Source: a bacterium
GTDB taxonomy: Bacteria > Sumerlaeota > Sumerlaeia > MVZB01
DNA length: 64,000 bases
Direction: 5' to 3'
NCBI GenBank assembly: GCA_021372575.1
Contig: JAJFUE010000142.1
Span: forward strand, 1 to 64,000
Below, piece by piece: positions 7,618 to 19,542 of the stretch. Within the stretch, counting starts at the first letter, position 1. The number at the start of each line of letters is the position of its first letter. The notes beneath the pieces were generated by a model, which searched no databases, was not told where the DNA came from, and saw only the letters and a list, made by a program, of their open reading frames with translations. A program made the translations under genes and the position numbers.

Positions 7618-9126
7618 TTGCTGAACCGGACGTCAACACTCGAAGGGGCGCCGCGGATTTCGCCGGTGCCCCTTCGTCTTTTTCAGCTCTTTGTGGCGCT
7701 GCTTGCGGCGCTGTTTCTCGCCGCGCCGTATTTCCCGGAGAAATGGCACGTCGTGATCGACACGAGTGGCGCCGTGTTTCTGTTCGATCGCGGCCACGGC
7801 CACTGGATTCCGCTCGACCTGCTGTGGGGGACGCTGGGCTGGGCGCGCATCCCGGCGGCGGTCCGCGTGGCGTTGGTCATCGTCGTCGCGGGGCTATGCC
7901 TCTGGCCGTGGAATCGCGCGCCGTTTCCAAACGGGGCGCCGGCAAGCCTGACGCGGCGGCGAATGAAGATCGTCGCGGGTTTGTCAGTGCTGTGCGGCAT
8001 TTTGTTTGCGCTCCTGAGCGTCGATCCCAAAATCACGCGCACGTTCGGCGACGTGTCGTCGCTCCAGATGCAGATTCGCGGGGGCGGCTGGGTTTTTCCG
8101 TCCGAAGTCCTCACGATGCACCTGTATAACGCCGTCGATTCCATCATGATCACGATTTCGGGAGGGGCGGACCTCACGCATTATGTCGGTAGGCTGACCC
8201 TGTCGATTACGGGCGCGGTGTTCGTGTGGGCCGGCGCGATCATCGCCCTGCTGATCGGGCGCGACCGCGTGGAACAATTGTTCATGTTTGCCGGGCCGGT
8301 TCTGGCAGGATACCTCGCGCAGTTTTTCGGGTACGTGGAAACGACGTTCCTTGTGATGACGGCGTTCGCGCTGTTCCTTGCCGCCTCGGCATGGATGCTT
8401 CAGGGCGAGGGGAGCGCGGCGCGCCGCAACCGGCTGATGCTTGTATTCGCGAGCCTGTCGATGGCGATGCTGGCGCACGGCGCGGGTGTGGTGCTGCTGC
8501 CGGCGACCGCGTTGCTTGCGCTGTGCATCGACCCGGCGGCCACGGGATGGGCGCGCCTGCGTCCATTGAAGGACCCGTGGATCACGCTCGGGTTCGCCGG
8601 CATCGTGATGGTCCCGTATTACCTGTTCTTCATCCAGCCGTTCATGATTGATGTTGAGTTCGCCGGCAACATGCACGGCGGCGCGGACCAGTTCAACTTC
8701 GTGCCGTGGGATTACAAGAAGGCGCGCGCGGTTTCGAGTTACGTTTATTACGGCATGATTTCGTGGCGGCATGCGGCCGATGTCGGGATGGGGTTCCTCG
8801 TCGGCGCGCCGCTGGGCGTGCCGATGGCGTTGGCCGCGATGAACGGATTGAAGCGGCTCGACCGGTTCGAGCGCGAGTTCCTGACGGTCGTTGCGCTCGC
8901 GGCGGCATCAGCGGCATCGGTGCCGATGCTTTGGGAGCTCGATTTCGGCGGATGGGGCGACTGGAACATCATCACGGCATACGTGTATCCGCTGAATTTT
9001 CTGGGGTGGGTCGCGCTGCTGATGGCGCGCAGAAGAATGCCCGTGCCGGTGTGGTCGGTTCTAGTCCCGGCAATTGTCGTGCAGATCGCGATGTGGATGG
9101 GGATACATTTGCAGTTTTACAAATAA
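7618..9126 (+). CDS. Polytopic membrane protein of unknown function
   Basis: 502 aa with roughly ten hydrophobic helices spread over the length, an extracytoplasmic-looking loop after TM1 and Arg-rich cytoplasmic loops. It starts with TTG only 3 nt after the phosphorylase stop. Overall architecture (acidic residues after TM1, many helices, Trp/Tyr-rich loops) is reminiscent of GT-C glycosyltransferases or lipid-linked sugar transferases, but I see no diagnostic motif. Coupling to glgP is positional only. Confidence 0.7.
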   Translation: MLNRTSTLEGAPRISPVPLRLFQLFVALLAALFLAAPYFPEKWHVVIDTSGAVFLFDRGHGHWIPLDLLWGTLGWARIPAAVRVALVIVVAGLCLWPWNRAPFPNGAPASLTRRRMKIVAGLSVLCGILFALLSVDPKITRTFGDVSSLQMQIRGGGWVFPSEVLTMHLYNAVDSIMITISGGADLTHYVGRLTLSITGAVFVWAGAIIALLIGRDRVEQLFMFAGPVLAGYLAQFFGYVETTFLVMTAFALFLAASAWMLQGEGSAARRNRLMLVFASLSMAMLAHGAGVVLLPATALLALCIDPAATGWARLRPLKDPWITLGFAGIVMVPYYLFFIQPFMIDVEFAGNMHGGADQFNFVPWDYKKARAVSSYVYYGMISWRHAADVGMGFLVGAPLGVPMALAAMNGLKRLDRFEREFLTVVALAAASAASVPMLWELDFGGWGDWNIITAYVYPLNFLGWVALLMARRRMPVPVWSVLVPAIVVQIAMWMGIHLQFYK

Positions 9127-9131
9127 AAAAA

Positions 9132-9283
9132 AGCATCACGCAAAAACGCAAAACGGCAAAAGGCGCGAAAGATCATGTTTTAAAGAAACTGTCGGCGAGG
9201 GTGCTTCATTCGCCAAAACGAAAAAGGCAAAAGACCCGAAATGATTTTGCGTCTTTTGCCCTTTTGCGGTTTTGCGTGATGCT
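9132..9283. repeat. Foldback repeat between convergent genes
   Basis: The arms (about 9132-9162 and 9251-9283) are built from AGCATCACGCAAAA / GCAAAA words and are complementary with few mismatches. The middle carries another imperfect copy of the CAAAA(A/C)GGCAAAA words. It could act as a bidirectional terminator between the membrane-protein gene and valS. Confidence 0.7.
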
Positions 9284-9285
9284 GT

Positions 9286-11997
9286 TTATTCGAGGCCTTT
9301 GCGCTTGGCGGCGAGGGCCGCGAGTTCGATCTTGAGTTTCTCGAGTTTGTCGCGTTCGGCCTGGACGACGTCGGCCGGGGCGCCGCCGATGAACTTCTCG
9401 TTGGAGAGTTTCTTCTCGGCGCCGCTGACGCCCTTTTCGAGGCGCGCGATTTCCTTGTCGAGGCGCGTTCGTTCCTGCGCGCGCAGCTCCTCGGGGAGCA
9501 TCACGTGGATCGTGACGTCCTCGATCACCGCGGTCGAGGAGAAGCCGGCCAGCGTGTGCGCGGAGCCGAAGCGCAGTTCGCCGATGGCCGTCAGGTTGCG
9601 GATGTAATGCTGCTGCAGGTCGAGCAGGTCCAGCCGCACGGTGTTCGAGGTGACGATGTCGATATCGACCTTCGTGCCGGGCGGGACGTTGAGCTCGCCG
9701 CGGATCGCGCGGATGCGGCCGATCGCTTCCTGAATGAGGTTCATCGCCGACTCGATCGCCGCTTCGCCTTCGGCGGCCGGTGCCGCTTCGGGCCAGCGCG
9801 CCGTCATGAGAACATCGGAATCGAAGCGGCTGTTGCCGTTGCCCCAGCGCGACTTGAGGTTCTGCCAGATTTCCTCGGTGATGAACGGCGCGACGGGGTG
9901 AAGCAGGCGCAGGATCTGCTCGAGCACGCTCACGAGGACGACCTGCGCGGTCGTGCGCGAGGCGGGAGTCAGTCGTCCCTGTCCGGCGGGATCCGACGAA
10001 TACAGGCGGTCCTTGACCAGCTCGACATACCAGTCGCAGTAATAGTTCCAGATGAGCTTATAGACCGAATCGACGTAGGCGTCGAAGCCGAACTGTTCGA
10101 GCGCGGCGGTGGCCTGTTGCGTGGCGCGGTTCAGGTTCGCGAGGATCCACTTGTCCTCGAGCTCGAGAAACTTCGGGTCGGGTCCGGCGGCAAGCGATTC
10201 CGCCGAGAGGTCCTCGGTGTTCATCAGCACGAAGCGCGTTGCGTTCCACAGCTTGTTGCTGAAATTGCGCATCGATTCGAAACGCTTGTCGCTCAAGCTG
10301 ATGTGGCGGCTTTGCGTCGGGTAGCTCGCCATCGTGAGGCGGATCGAGTCGGCGCAGATCTGGTCGATGACTTCGATCGGGTCGATGGCCGTGCCCGAGC
10401 TCTTGCTCATTTTTTTGCCGTGCTCGTCCATGACAAGCGGGTTGATCACGACCTTGCTGAACGGGATGTCGCCCATGAACTTGAGGCCCATGATGATCAT
10501 GCGCGCGACCCAGAAGAAGATGATCTCGTGCGCGGTGACGAGCGTGTTTGTCGGATAGTATTTGTCGAGCTCGGGCGTCTTGTCGGGCCAGCCGAGCGTC
10601 GAGAACGGCCACAGCGCGGAACTGAACCACGTATCGAGGACGTCGGGGTCCTGGTGAATGCGCGGCGATGAGCAGCGCGGGCACCCCTTCGGCGCGCGCT
10701 CGACTTCGCACCAGATGTGGCCGCAGTCGGCGCAGTAGTAGATCGGGATGCGGTGGCCCCACCACAGCTGGCGCGAGATGCACCAGTCGCGCACGTTTTC
10801 CATCCAGTGGTAATAGACATTTTCATAGTGCGACGGCACGAACTGGATGCGCCCGCTGCGCACGGCTTCGATCGCCGGCCCCGTGAGCGGCTTCATTTTG
10901 ACGAACCACTGCTTGCTCAGGTAGGGCTCGACGACGCAGCCGGAGCGGTAGTCGTGGCCGACCGAGTGCTCGTGGTCCTCGACCTTGATGAGGAGGCCCT
11001 GCGCTTCGAGGTCCTCGACGACTTTCTTGCGGCCGGCGAGGATTTCAAGGCCTTTATACGGGCCCGCGTTGTCGTTCAGATGGCCATCGGGCGTCAGAAT
11101 GTTGATCATCTTGAGTTCGTGGCGCAGGCCCATGTCGTAATCGTTGGGGTCGTGCGCGGGCGTGACCTTGACGGCGCCGGTCCCGAACTCGCGCTCGACG
11201 AACGTGTCGGCGATAATCGGGATGAGGCGGTGCATGAGCGGCAGCTTGACCTGGCGGCCGATGAGGTGCTTGTAGCGTTCGTCCTCGGGGTGCACGGCGA
11301 CGGCGGTGTCGCCGAGCATCGTTTCGGGGCGCGTCGTGGCGACGATGATCGAGCCTTCGCCGTCGGCCATCGGGTAGCGGATGTGCCACAGGTGGCCCTT
11401 GACCATCTTGTATTCGACTTCGTCGTCGCTGAGCGCGGTCTGCAGCTTGGGCGACCAGTTGACGAGATAATCGCCGCGGTAGATCAGGCCTTCTTCAAAG
11501 AGGCGCTTGAAGACGGTGAGGACGGCGCGCGAAAGGCCGGCGTCCATTGTGAAGCGCGTGCGCGACCAGTCGCACGAACAGCCGAGGCGCTTGAGCTGGG
11601 TGATGATGCGCGTGCCGTATTGATCGCGCCACGCCCAGACGCGCTCGAGGAATTTTTCGCGGCCGAGGTCGCGGCGGTCGAGGTGCTCGTCTTTCCAGAG
11701 TTTCTTTTCGACGACGTGCTGCGTGGCGATGCCGGCGTGGTCGGTCCCGGGGACCCACAGCGCGTCCTTGCCCTGCATGCGCCGCCAGCGGATGAGAATG
11801 TCCTGAAGCGTGTTGTTCAGCGCGTGGCCGATGTGCAGGTAGCCGGTGACGTTGGGCGGCGGGATGACAATCGTGTAAGGCTCGGCGGAGCGGACCGGAT
11901 CGGCCGTGAAATAGCCGCCTTTTTCCCAGCGCTCGTAAAGCGCGGGCTCGAGGTCGTGCGGGTTATAACGGCTGGAGAGCTGGGTTTCGGTGGACAT
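9286..11997 (-). CDS. valS: Valyl-tRNA synthetase
   Basis: A 903-aa class I synthetase. It has PPPNVTGYLHIGHAL with HIGH at residues 55-58, an inserted CP1 editing domain and KKMSKSSG near residue 527. It also has a Cys-rich motif before it (YYCADCGHIWCE...CPRC) that fits a zinc-binding insertion seen in some bacterial ValS. The anticodon domain and a charged C-terminal coiled coil (LDKEIARLEKGVSGAEKKL) end the protein, as expected for ValS rather than IleS. The ATG at 11997 was chosen because MSTETQLSSRYNP aligns with the family start; upstream codons are low-complexity. Confidence 0.97.
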   Translation of the reverse strand: MSTETQLSSRYNPHDLEPALYERWEKGGYFTADPVRSAEPYTIVIPPPNVTGYLHIGHALNNTLQDILIRWRRMQGKDALWVPGTDHAGIATQHVVEKKLWKDEHLDRRDLGREKFLERVWAWRDQYGTRIITQLKRLGCSCDWSRTRFTMDAGLSRAVLTVFKRLFEEGLIYRGDYLVNWSPKLQTALSDDEVEYKMVKGHLWHIRYPMADGEGSIIVATTRPETMLGDTAVAVHPEDERYKHLIGRQVKLPLMHRLIPIIADTFVEREFGTGAVKVTPAHDPNDYDMGLRHELKMINILTPDGHLNDNAGPYKGLEILAGRKKVVEDLEAQGLLIKVEDHEHSVGHDYRSGCVVEPYLSKQWFVKMKPLTGPAIEAVRSGRIQFVPSHYENVYYHWMENVRDWCISRQLWWGHRIPIYYCADCGHIWCEVERAPKGCPRCSSPRIHQDPDVLDTWFSSALWPFSTLGWPDKTPELDKYYPTNTLVTAHEIIFFWVARMIIMGLKFMGDIPFSKVVINPLVMDEHGKKMSKSSGTAIDPIEVIDQICADSIRLTMASYPTQSRHISLSDKRFESMRNFSNKLWNATRFVLMNTEDLSAESLAAGPDPKFLELEDKWILANLNRATQQATAALEQFGFDAYVDSVYKLIWNYYCDWYVELVKDRLYSSDPAGQGRLTPASRTTAQVVLVSVLEQILRLLHPVAPFITEEIWQNLKSRWGNGNSRFDSDVLMTARWPEAAPAAEGEAAIESAMNLIQEAIGRIRAIRGELNVPPGTKVDIDIVTSNTVRLDLLDLQQHYIRNLTAIGELRFGSAHTLAGFSSTAVIEDVTIHVMLPEELRAQERTRLDKEIARLEKGVSGAEKKLSNEKFIGGAPADVVQAERDKLEKLKIELAALAAKRKGLE

Positions 11998-12072
11998 GTG
12001 CGGCCTGTGCGGACGGTGATGGGCTCCGGCCACAAAAGGACCCCGGAGCGCAAAAAGACGCACTTATTCTAG

Positions 12073-12161
12073 TGATGAATGAGGAAAGATGAAAGATGAA
12101 ATAAGAGATGAGCGATGAAAGATGAGCGATGAGAAAAATATGAAAGATGAAACATGAAAGA
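12073..12161. repeat. Degenerate tandem repeat, GATGAAAGATGAG type
   Basis: About 90 nt of imperfect 7-8 nt units (GAAAGATGA, GAGCGATGA). Related words occur at 22221-22251 and 43730-43745. It is located upstream of valS and may hold its promoter region, but no promoter is obvious. Confidence 0.75.
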
Positions 12162-12214
12162 TGAAAAAGACAAGATACACGCCGGTGCGGTCGCGATTCG
12201 GACCGACGATATTT

Positions 12215-12267
12215 GAACAGGAGGGAACGGCGGCAGCCCGAGGCTGCCATTCCGTAACCTCCTGTTC
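12215..12267. repeat. Inverted repeat, family A (copy 2)
   Basis: GAACAGGAGGGAACGG (12215-12230) pairs with 12252-12267 with two mismatches, and an inner stem GGCAGCC/GGCTGCC closes the hairpin. It lies 13 nt after the stop of the gene at 12281-13870, where it may terminate transcription. Confidence 0.8.
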
Positions 12268-12280
12268 ACGGACTCGGTAT

Positions 12281-13870
12281 TTATTCGCGATACAGGAGCC
12301 AGTCCTCGGTGGCGTTGCGCAAACTCTGGACGTAGATACCGCGCTGAGTGGTGCCGCCGGCCGACTCGTCGGCGCTGAAGATGACCTTGTCTGGATCGGC
12401 GCTCAGGATTGCCCGGACCGATATCCCCCAGGCGCTCAGGTTCAACGCCCTGGTGCCGGCGGTGGTTCCATCGGTGATCCAGATGTCACGGGCAGCGCTG
12501 GCCGGGGTGCGGGCCGCGAAGGCATAGCGGAATGCGCTCCCGATTTGACGAATACCGCCAAAATCATGCTCCAACGCGCCAGGGCCGCACTCTACAAGCA
12601 CAGAGGTGCTCGCGGTCGTGTTCATGTCCGTTACCCGAAATTCACAGCCGTGTTCCGCGTCAACCGCGTGGAACAGAAAACGGTTATTAGCGAGGGGACA
12701 AATAGTAGGGCAAGGCTGAAATTTGCCTTGCCAGAACGGCCTGAGAGTGCCCGATTCGAGATCGCAGCGCGATGCGGTATATCCGGCGGTGTGGGATCCG
12801 TTTGCAAGGTAAATATTGTTGTAGCCATGCTCCAGGTACGTTCTGCCGTTAACGAGGGCCGGGAACTCGGCGCCGATCGGTTTAAGCGTGAACGGCGTGC
12901 CGGCGCGCAATTCCCAGACCCGGAGCGTTGTCGTGGTCGGGCGGGCGATGAACAACAGAGACGCATCCTGAATAACAAAACTGACGTGGATGCCGTATTG
13001 GTCGAAGACGAGCGACCCTGTATCGACTGGCTGCGCCAGGAGCGGGACAGGCGCCGGTCCATCCACGGCATAGAACTGGGTGGGCGACCCGACGACGCCA
13101 ATCACCGGGCGATTGTTCAGAACAGCGAATATATTCGGGACCATATCACAATACTTGACGAGATTGTTTGTCGAACGATCCCAAAGATAAATCGATCTTC
13201 CCGAACGAAGGTAACATTTGTTTTGGAAAGCGCCGAGAAGACTGATTGCGCTGGGGAGCGGATGCATTTGATTCGTGGCGGAATCGAATAAGGATTGAGG
13301 TTCCCCTTCTGCATTGATCAGCGCAAAATCCCCGGCCTGTGCTGAATAGTTGGCGTTTGGGGCACTACCCCACACCCGTTGGTGTTTGGGCAGATCCAGG
13401 ATAACCATCGGATACGTCGTCCAGCGTGACCCGCCCGGCGAGTATTGCACCAGATTGCAAAGCAAGTCGTTATTCGCGCGGGTCACGCTGCGGAATGACA
13501 TCAAACTGTTGTAATTTGAATACGTGCTCTGTGGATTTGGGTTTTTGACATCGACGGCCCATATTGAGGGGATGGTTTTGCCGTTATTGGTGACCGTGCC
13601 TATAAACACAAAGTAGTCTTTGTCGATAAAAAATATTTCCCCTGTGTTGCTGGCGAGAATATCTGCTGCGGGAGTCGTCCGGTCGATCCGGACGATGTCG
13701 AAATGATTAAAATTTCCGGGCCCCACTTTCACGAACGAATACTTCCCGAGATCGCCGATGAACGTGACATCGGCGCGGGCCGCCACGGACCAAAGCTTTT
13801 GTGGCCGGGCAAAGCCAGGAACAACACCCACGAGCGAAAGCACAATGACAAGGATGAATTGCTTCAACAT
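12281..13870 (-). CDS. Secreted beta-propeller-like protein with ELWxxDGT-type repeats
   Basis: A 529-aa exported protein. The ATG at 13870 has a strong Shine-Dalgarno (AGGAGGTG) and opens a typical signal peptide (MLKQFILVIVLSLVGVVPGFA), which rejects the longer upstream reading. The mature part has repeated beta-strand segments such as DIWITDGTTAGTRAL, EFRVTDMNTTAST and RVWELRAGT, reminiscent of the ELWxxDGT repeat family that forms propellers. No enzyme motif was seen. Base composition is less GC-rich than neighbours, and the upstream region is AT-rich. Likely an extracytoplasmic binding or structural protein; ligand unknown. Confidence 0.7.
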   Translation of the reverse strand: MLKQFILVIVLSLVGVVPGFARPQKLWSVAARADVTFIGDLGKYSFVKVGPGNFNHFDIVRIDRTTPAADILASNTGEIFFIDKDYFVFIGTVTNNGKTIPSIWAVDVKNPNPQSTYSNYNSLMSFRSVTRANNDLLCNLVQYSPGGSRWTTYPMVILDLPKHQRVWGSAPNANYSAQAGDFALINAEGEPQSLFDSATNQMHPLPSAISLLGAFQNKCYLRSGRSIYLWDRSTNNLVKYCDMVPNIFAVLNNRPVIGVVGSPTQFYAVDGPAPVPLLAQPVDTGSLVFDQYGIHVSFVIQDASLLFIARPTTTTLRVWELRAGTPFTLKPIGAEFPALVNGRTYLEHGYNNIYLANGSHTAGYTASRCDLESGTLRPFWQGKFQPCPTICPLANNRFLFHAVDAEHGCEFRVTDMNTTASTSVLVECGPGALEHDFGGIRQIGSAFRYAFAARTPASAARDIWITDGTTAGTRALNLSAWGISVRAILSADPDKVIFSADESAGGTTQRGIYVQSLRNATEDWLLYRE

Positions 13871-14184
13871 CGGGCACCTCCTGACTGAAATTTGGGATAT
13901 AAAATGAAAAACGGATAACGAACAGATTTGGTTTATGCTTTTCCGCCGTGAAATGTCAATGATATTTACATTATATATTTCATTAGAAATAGACATTGTT
14001 AGAATTAAGCCGAAATGCAATCATGAAACAATAAATAATAAAATGTCCAATTGTGGAAGAACAACAAAAACGCAAGCAAGGCACTTTGCGCCAAGCCGAC
14101 ATTTGGTTGTATTCATCAATAAACGTTAACTGCTGTTTTCAACAGTTGTTCAGGTGCGATCCAGGGCGATTCAGATCAGCACGG
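13871..14184. other. AT-rich 314-nt spacer, likely promoter region
   Basis: Much more AT-rich than its surroundings, with ATTATATATTTC, AATAAATAATAAAATG and similar runs. It lies upstream of the secreted propeller-like gene and downstream of thiC. A weak hairpin (AACTGCTG/CAACAGTT, about 14129-14148) lies near the thiC end. No gene was seen. Confidence 0.5.
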
Positions 14185-16186
<2,002 letters not shown>

Positions 16187-16334
16187 GTAAACAGCGTACT
16201 CGGTATCGAGTGCGAAAGCAAAAATATTTTCGGATAGCGATTTGGGGGTGATTTCGGGAGAATGGGCGACGAGCGGCTTTCGGCTGTTTGGCGCCGAGGC
16301 ATGCTCCAGCCTGTTCAGAAGGATTTGCCGCCGT

Positions 16335-17333
16335 ATGGGAAAGATCAGGGTCGGCGTGGTCGGCGTGGGCCATCTGGGCCAGCACCACGCGCGCAACTAC
16401 AGCGAGATGAAGGACACCGTGGAACTGGTGGCGGTGGTCGATTGCGATCGCAAGGCCGCCACGAAGTTCGCCGATAAGTTCCGCACGCAGGCTTTTTTCG
16501 ACTACAAGATGCTCATCGGGCGCGTCGATGCGGTGTCGATCGTGGTTCCGACGACGATGCACTACATGGTCGCCAAGGATTTCATCAAGGCCGGCGTGCA
16601 CGTGCTGATCGAGAAGCCGATCACGACGACGGTGGCCGAGGCGCGCGAGCTGATCGAACTGGCGCGCGAGAAAAACGTCGTCCTGCAGGTCGGCCACATC
16701 GAGCGCTTCAATCCGGCGATCGTCAAATTGCAGGAAATCCTGACGAATCCGGGCTTCATCGAGAGCCACCGGCTTGGGCCGTATGACCCGCGCGTGCGCG
16801 ACGTCGGCGTGGTGCTCGACCTGATGATCCACGACATCGACATCGTCCTGCAGGTCGTGCGCGCGCCGATCGTCTCGATCGATGCCATCGGCGTGCCGAT
16901 TTTGTCGGAGCGCGAGGACATCGCCAATGCGCGGATCAAGTTCGCCAACGGCTGCACGGCGAACCTGACCGTGAGCCGTGTCACGCCGAATAAGATGCGC
17001 AAGATCCGCATCTTCCAGCCGAACACCTACGTCTCCATCGATTACCAGGAACAGGCGATGGAGATTTACCAGCGCGAGACGATCGCCGAGGCCGCCGAGG
17101 GCGAGCCCAAGGCGCAGATCGTGCGCAAGCGCCTGAAGCTGAAGACTGAAGAGCCGCTGCGCCGCGAACTGGACCACTTCACCAGTTGCGTGCGGGAAGG
17201 GATTGAGCCGGCAGTGACCGGCGAGCACGGCCAGAACGCGCTCGACGTCGCGATCCAGATCGTCGAGCAGATCCAAAGCAAAACGCCGGCGATCGAGCGA
17301 ATCATCCAGGCCGTGCCGGATGGGATTCAATGA
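16335..17333 (+). CDS. Gfo/Idh/MocA-family NAD(P)-dependent oxidoreductase
   Basis: 332 aa. The N-terminal Rossmann fold (IRVGVVGVGHLGQHHARNY) is followed by EKPITTTVAEA, the usual catalytic-lysine motif of the family, and VGHIERFNPAI. A C-terminal alpha/beta substrate domain completes it. The ATG at 16335 follows AAGGA and begins directly at the fold. Its stop overlaps the lpxB start by 4 nt (ATGA), so the two are translationally coupled. In several phyla a similar oxidoreductase sits beside lipid A genes, which suggests a nucleotide-sugar oxidation step in lipid A or surface-glycan synthesis. The substrate is inferred from context only. Confidence 0.9.
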   Translation: MGKIRVGVVGVGHLGQHHARNYSEMKDTVELVAVVDCDRKAATKFADKFRTQAFFDYKMLIGRVDAVSIVVPTTMHYMVAKDFIKAGVHVLIEKPITTTVAEARELIELAREKNVVLQVGHIERFNPAIVKLQEILTNPGFIESHRLGPYDPRVRDVGVVLDLMIHDIDIVLQVVRAPIVSIDAIGVPILSEREDIANARIKFANGCTANLTVSRVTPNKMRKIRIFQPNTYVSIDYQEQAMEIYQRETIAEAAEGEPKAQIVRKRLKLKTEEPLRRELDHFTSCVREGIEPAVTGEHGQNALDVAIQIVEQIQSKTPAIERIIQAVPDGIQ

Positions 17334-18535
17334 GCATGGCTGAAGCCGGCTCCCAGAACGGGCGCGAGATCTTCATCAGCGCCGGCGAGCTTTCGGGCGA
17401 CCTGATCGGCTCGCTGCTGATCGCGGAACTGCTCAAGCTCGACCCGACGCTGAGGATCACGGGCCTCGGCGGCGAACGCATGGAAGCCGCTGGCGCGACG
17501 ATCCGGCACAACATGGTCAAGGACCTGGCGATCATCGGCTTTGCCGAGGCCGTAACGAAATACCCGAAAATTCGAGCCGTTTTCAAGGACACCGTGAAGT
17601 ATCTGCGCGAGCATCGGCCGGCGGTGCTGGTGCTGATCGACTACCCGGGATTCAACCTGGGCCTGCTCGCCGAACAGGCGCACAAGCTCGAGATCAAGGT
17701 CGTGTATTACGTCTGCCCGCAGGTGTGGGCGTGGCACAAGAGCCGCATCAACAAGATCCGCAAGTTCGTCGATAAGGCGCTCGTGATCCTGCCGTTCGAG
17801 GAGGCGTATCTGCGCAACGGCGGCGTTGATGCCGAGTTCGTCGGCACGCCGTGGCTCGACCTGATGACGATCACGATGAACCGAGAGCAGGTGTTCGAGC
17901 ACTTCGGGCTCGATCCCGCGAAGCGGCTCGTGGGCCTGCTGCCGGGAAGCCGCCGCCGCGAGGTGGAATCGCTGCTGCCGACGATGCTCGAGGCGGCCGA
18001 GAAAATTTACGAGAAATGCCCCGACGTGCAGTTCGTGATCCCGCGCGCGACGACGGTGCGGCGTGAAATCGTCGAGCACCTGATCACGCTTGCGCAGGTG
18101 CCGGTCAAGGTCGTCGAGTCGTATCGCTACAACGTGCGCGCGGCGCTGGACCTCGCGATCGTGGCCTCCGGGACGGCGACTTTGGAAACAGGCCTGCTCG
18201 GCACGCCGATGATCATCGTCTATAAGGTCGCGTACCTGTCGTGGCTGATCGGCAAGAGCCTCGTGAAAATTCCGTATATCGGCCTGATCAACATCGTCGC
18301 CGGCGACATGATCGCGCCGGAGCTGATCCAGGAGCAGTGCACGCCGCAGAACGTGGCCGACTCGGCGCTGGCGATCCTGACCGATCCGCGCGAAGTCGAG
18401 CGCGTGAAGTATCAGCTCGGCAAGGTGAAGGAAAAGATGGGCGGCCGCGGCGCCAGCGAACGCGCGGCAAAGGTCGTGCTCGATCTCGCGGAAAAACAAG
18501 CGGAATTCGCCAAATCCGGACAAGCAGAAGCTTGA
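17330..18535 (+). CDS. lpxB: Lipid-A-disaccharide synthase LpxB
   Basis: A 401-aa GT19 enzyme joining UDP-2,3-diacylglucosamine and lipid X to form the lipid A disaccharide at the inner membrane. Family blocks: ISAGELSGDLIGSLLI, GLGGERM, YYVCPQVWAWHKSR, LPGSRRREVE, ASGTATLETGLLGTPMIIVYK. Length is normal. It starts at the ATGA overlap with the oxidoreductase; a second ATG at 17336 is possible. Codons 3-7 (ATGGCTGAAGCCGGC) coincide with the opening word of the family B repeat. The exported-phosphatase-like gene and acyltransferase follow in the same direction. Confidence 0.96.
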   Translation: MSMAEAGSQNGREIFISAGELSGDLIGSLLIAELLKLDPTLRITGLGGERMEAAGATIRHNMVKDLAIIGFAEAVTKYPKIRAVFKDTVKYLREHRPAVLVLIDYPGFNLGLLAEQAHKLEIKVVYYVCPQVWAWHKSRINKIRKFVDKALVILPFEEAYLRNGGVDAEFVGTPWLDLMTITMNREQVFEHFGLDPAKRLVGLLPGSRRREVESLLPTMLEAAEKIYEKCPDVQFVIPRATTVRREIVEHLITLAQVPVKVVESYRYNVRAALDLAIVASGTATLETGLLGTPMIIVYKVAYLSWLIGKSLVKIPYIGLINIVAGDMIAPELIQEQCTPQNVADSALAILTDPREVERVKYQLGKVKEKMGGRGASERAAKVVLDLAEKQAEFAKSGQAEA

Positions 18536-18570
18536 ACTCCGAACCACACAGCGCCGCTGGGAAAGAAAAC

Positions 18571-19536
18571 ATGGGCGGTGAGGCGGGGCAGGAACAGGAT
18601 CATCATCAACAAGGCGGCCTGCGATGGGCCGCAAGGTTGTTCCGTAAATTTCCGCACACCTGCGTGGCTCTGGCCATTGTTGGTTTCATTGTAAGATTAA
18701 CCGTTCGCGATCGTGTTCCGCTGATCGCGACGTTTTATTATGCGCTGCCTGGCGTTGTTCAAGGCGGTTTGTTGATGGCCGCGGCTGCGGCGTGGGGATG
18801 GGGGCGGAAGTGGCGGCTTGCGCTGCCGTACCTGGTTGCCGCGGTTGCATTGCTTGTGTGGTGGCATGCCACGCTCTATTTCAGTAATGGTCACGGACAA
18901 CAGGCCCGGCCGCGCGTGGTGTTCTGGAATATCGCGCGCGGCCGGCTCGGTTATGAATTGATCGTTGAAGAGCTCAAGCGCAACGATCCGGACGTGATTG
19001 CGCTGGTTGAGGCCGGTCGCAAGGATGACCTGCCGTTCTGGATGAAGCAATTCCCGGAGTATCGGCGCTCGGATTTTTCGGGCGGTGTGCTGATCTTCGT
19101 TCGCGGGAGCATCGAGGACCAGCTGTATATCAAGTTCGATTCGGGCCGGTGCAAATCGGCTCGCGTAAGCGCTGGCGGGGTTTCGTTTCGGTTCGTTGTG
19201 GTCGATCTCGTGAGCAATCCGCTGAGTTGGCGCAAAAAACCGCTGAGAGAGCTTGAAGCGATTTTGAATCGATGGAAGGATGAACCGCTGGTCGTGGTCG
19301 GCGATTTTAATACGCCGGCCGATTCGGTATTCTTCGACAGTTGGCGTGAAAAGTTGAAACATGGGTTTGAGACGGCCGGGCAGGGATATTTCGCGACGTG
19401 GCCCAGCCCGCTGCCGGTTCAGGCGATCGATCACGTATGGCTCGGCAGGTCGCTCAAGAGCAACCAATGCCGCCTGATCGATACGTTGCTTTCCGACCAC
19501 CGATTGATTGAATTCGATCTTATGCCGACGCAATGA
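18571..19536 (+). CDS. Membrane-anchored endonuclease/exonuclease/phosphatase-family protein
   Basis: 321 aa. About three N-terminal hydrophobic helices lie in residues 25-110, then a C-terminal EEP domain with VVFWNIARG, VIALVEAG (catalytic Glu), VVGDFNTPAD and a final SDHRLIEFDL block. Known relatives cut phosphodiesters in nucleic acids, phospholipids or inositol phosphates. The membrane anchor and position between lpxB and an acyltransferase favour a lipid or envelope substrate, but this is inference. A TTG overlapping the lpxB stop (18532) would extend the N-terminus by 13 residues. Confidence 0.85.
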   Translation: MGGEAGQEQDHHQQGGLRWAARLFRKFPHTCVALAIVGFIVRLTVRDRVPLIATFYYALPGVVQGGLLMAAAAAWGWGRKWRLALPYLVAAVALLVWWHATLYFSNGHGQQARPRVVFWNIARGRLGYELIVEELKRNDPDVIALVEAGRKDDLPFWMKQFPEYRRSDFSGGVLIFVRGSIEDQLYIKFDSGRCKSARVSAGGVSFRFVVVDLVSNPLSWRKKPLRELEAILNRWKDEPLVVVGDFNTPADSVFFDSWREKLKHGFETAGQGYFATWPSPLPVQAIDHVWLGRSLKSNQCRLIDTLLSDHRLIEFDLMPTQ

Positions 19537-19542
19537 GCAGCA

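Noticed and set aside
10717-12072. 451-codon plus-strand frame opposite valS
   Set aside because: Shadow of valS; composition (Ala/Val/Asp-rich, no motif) is that of the complementary strand.
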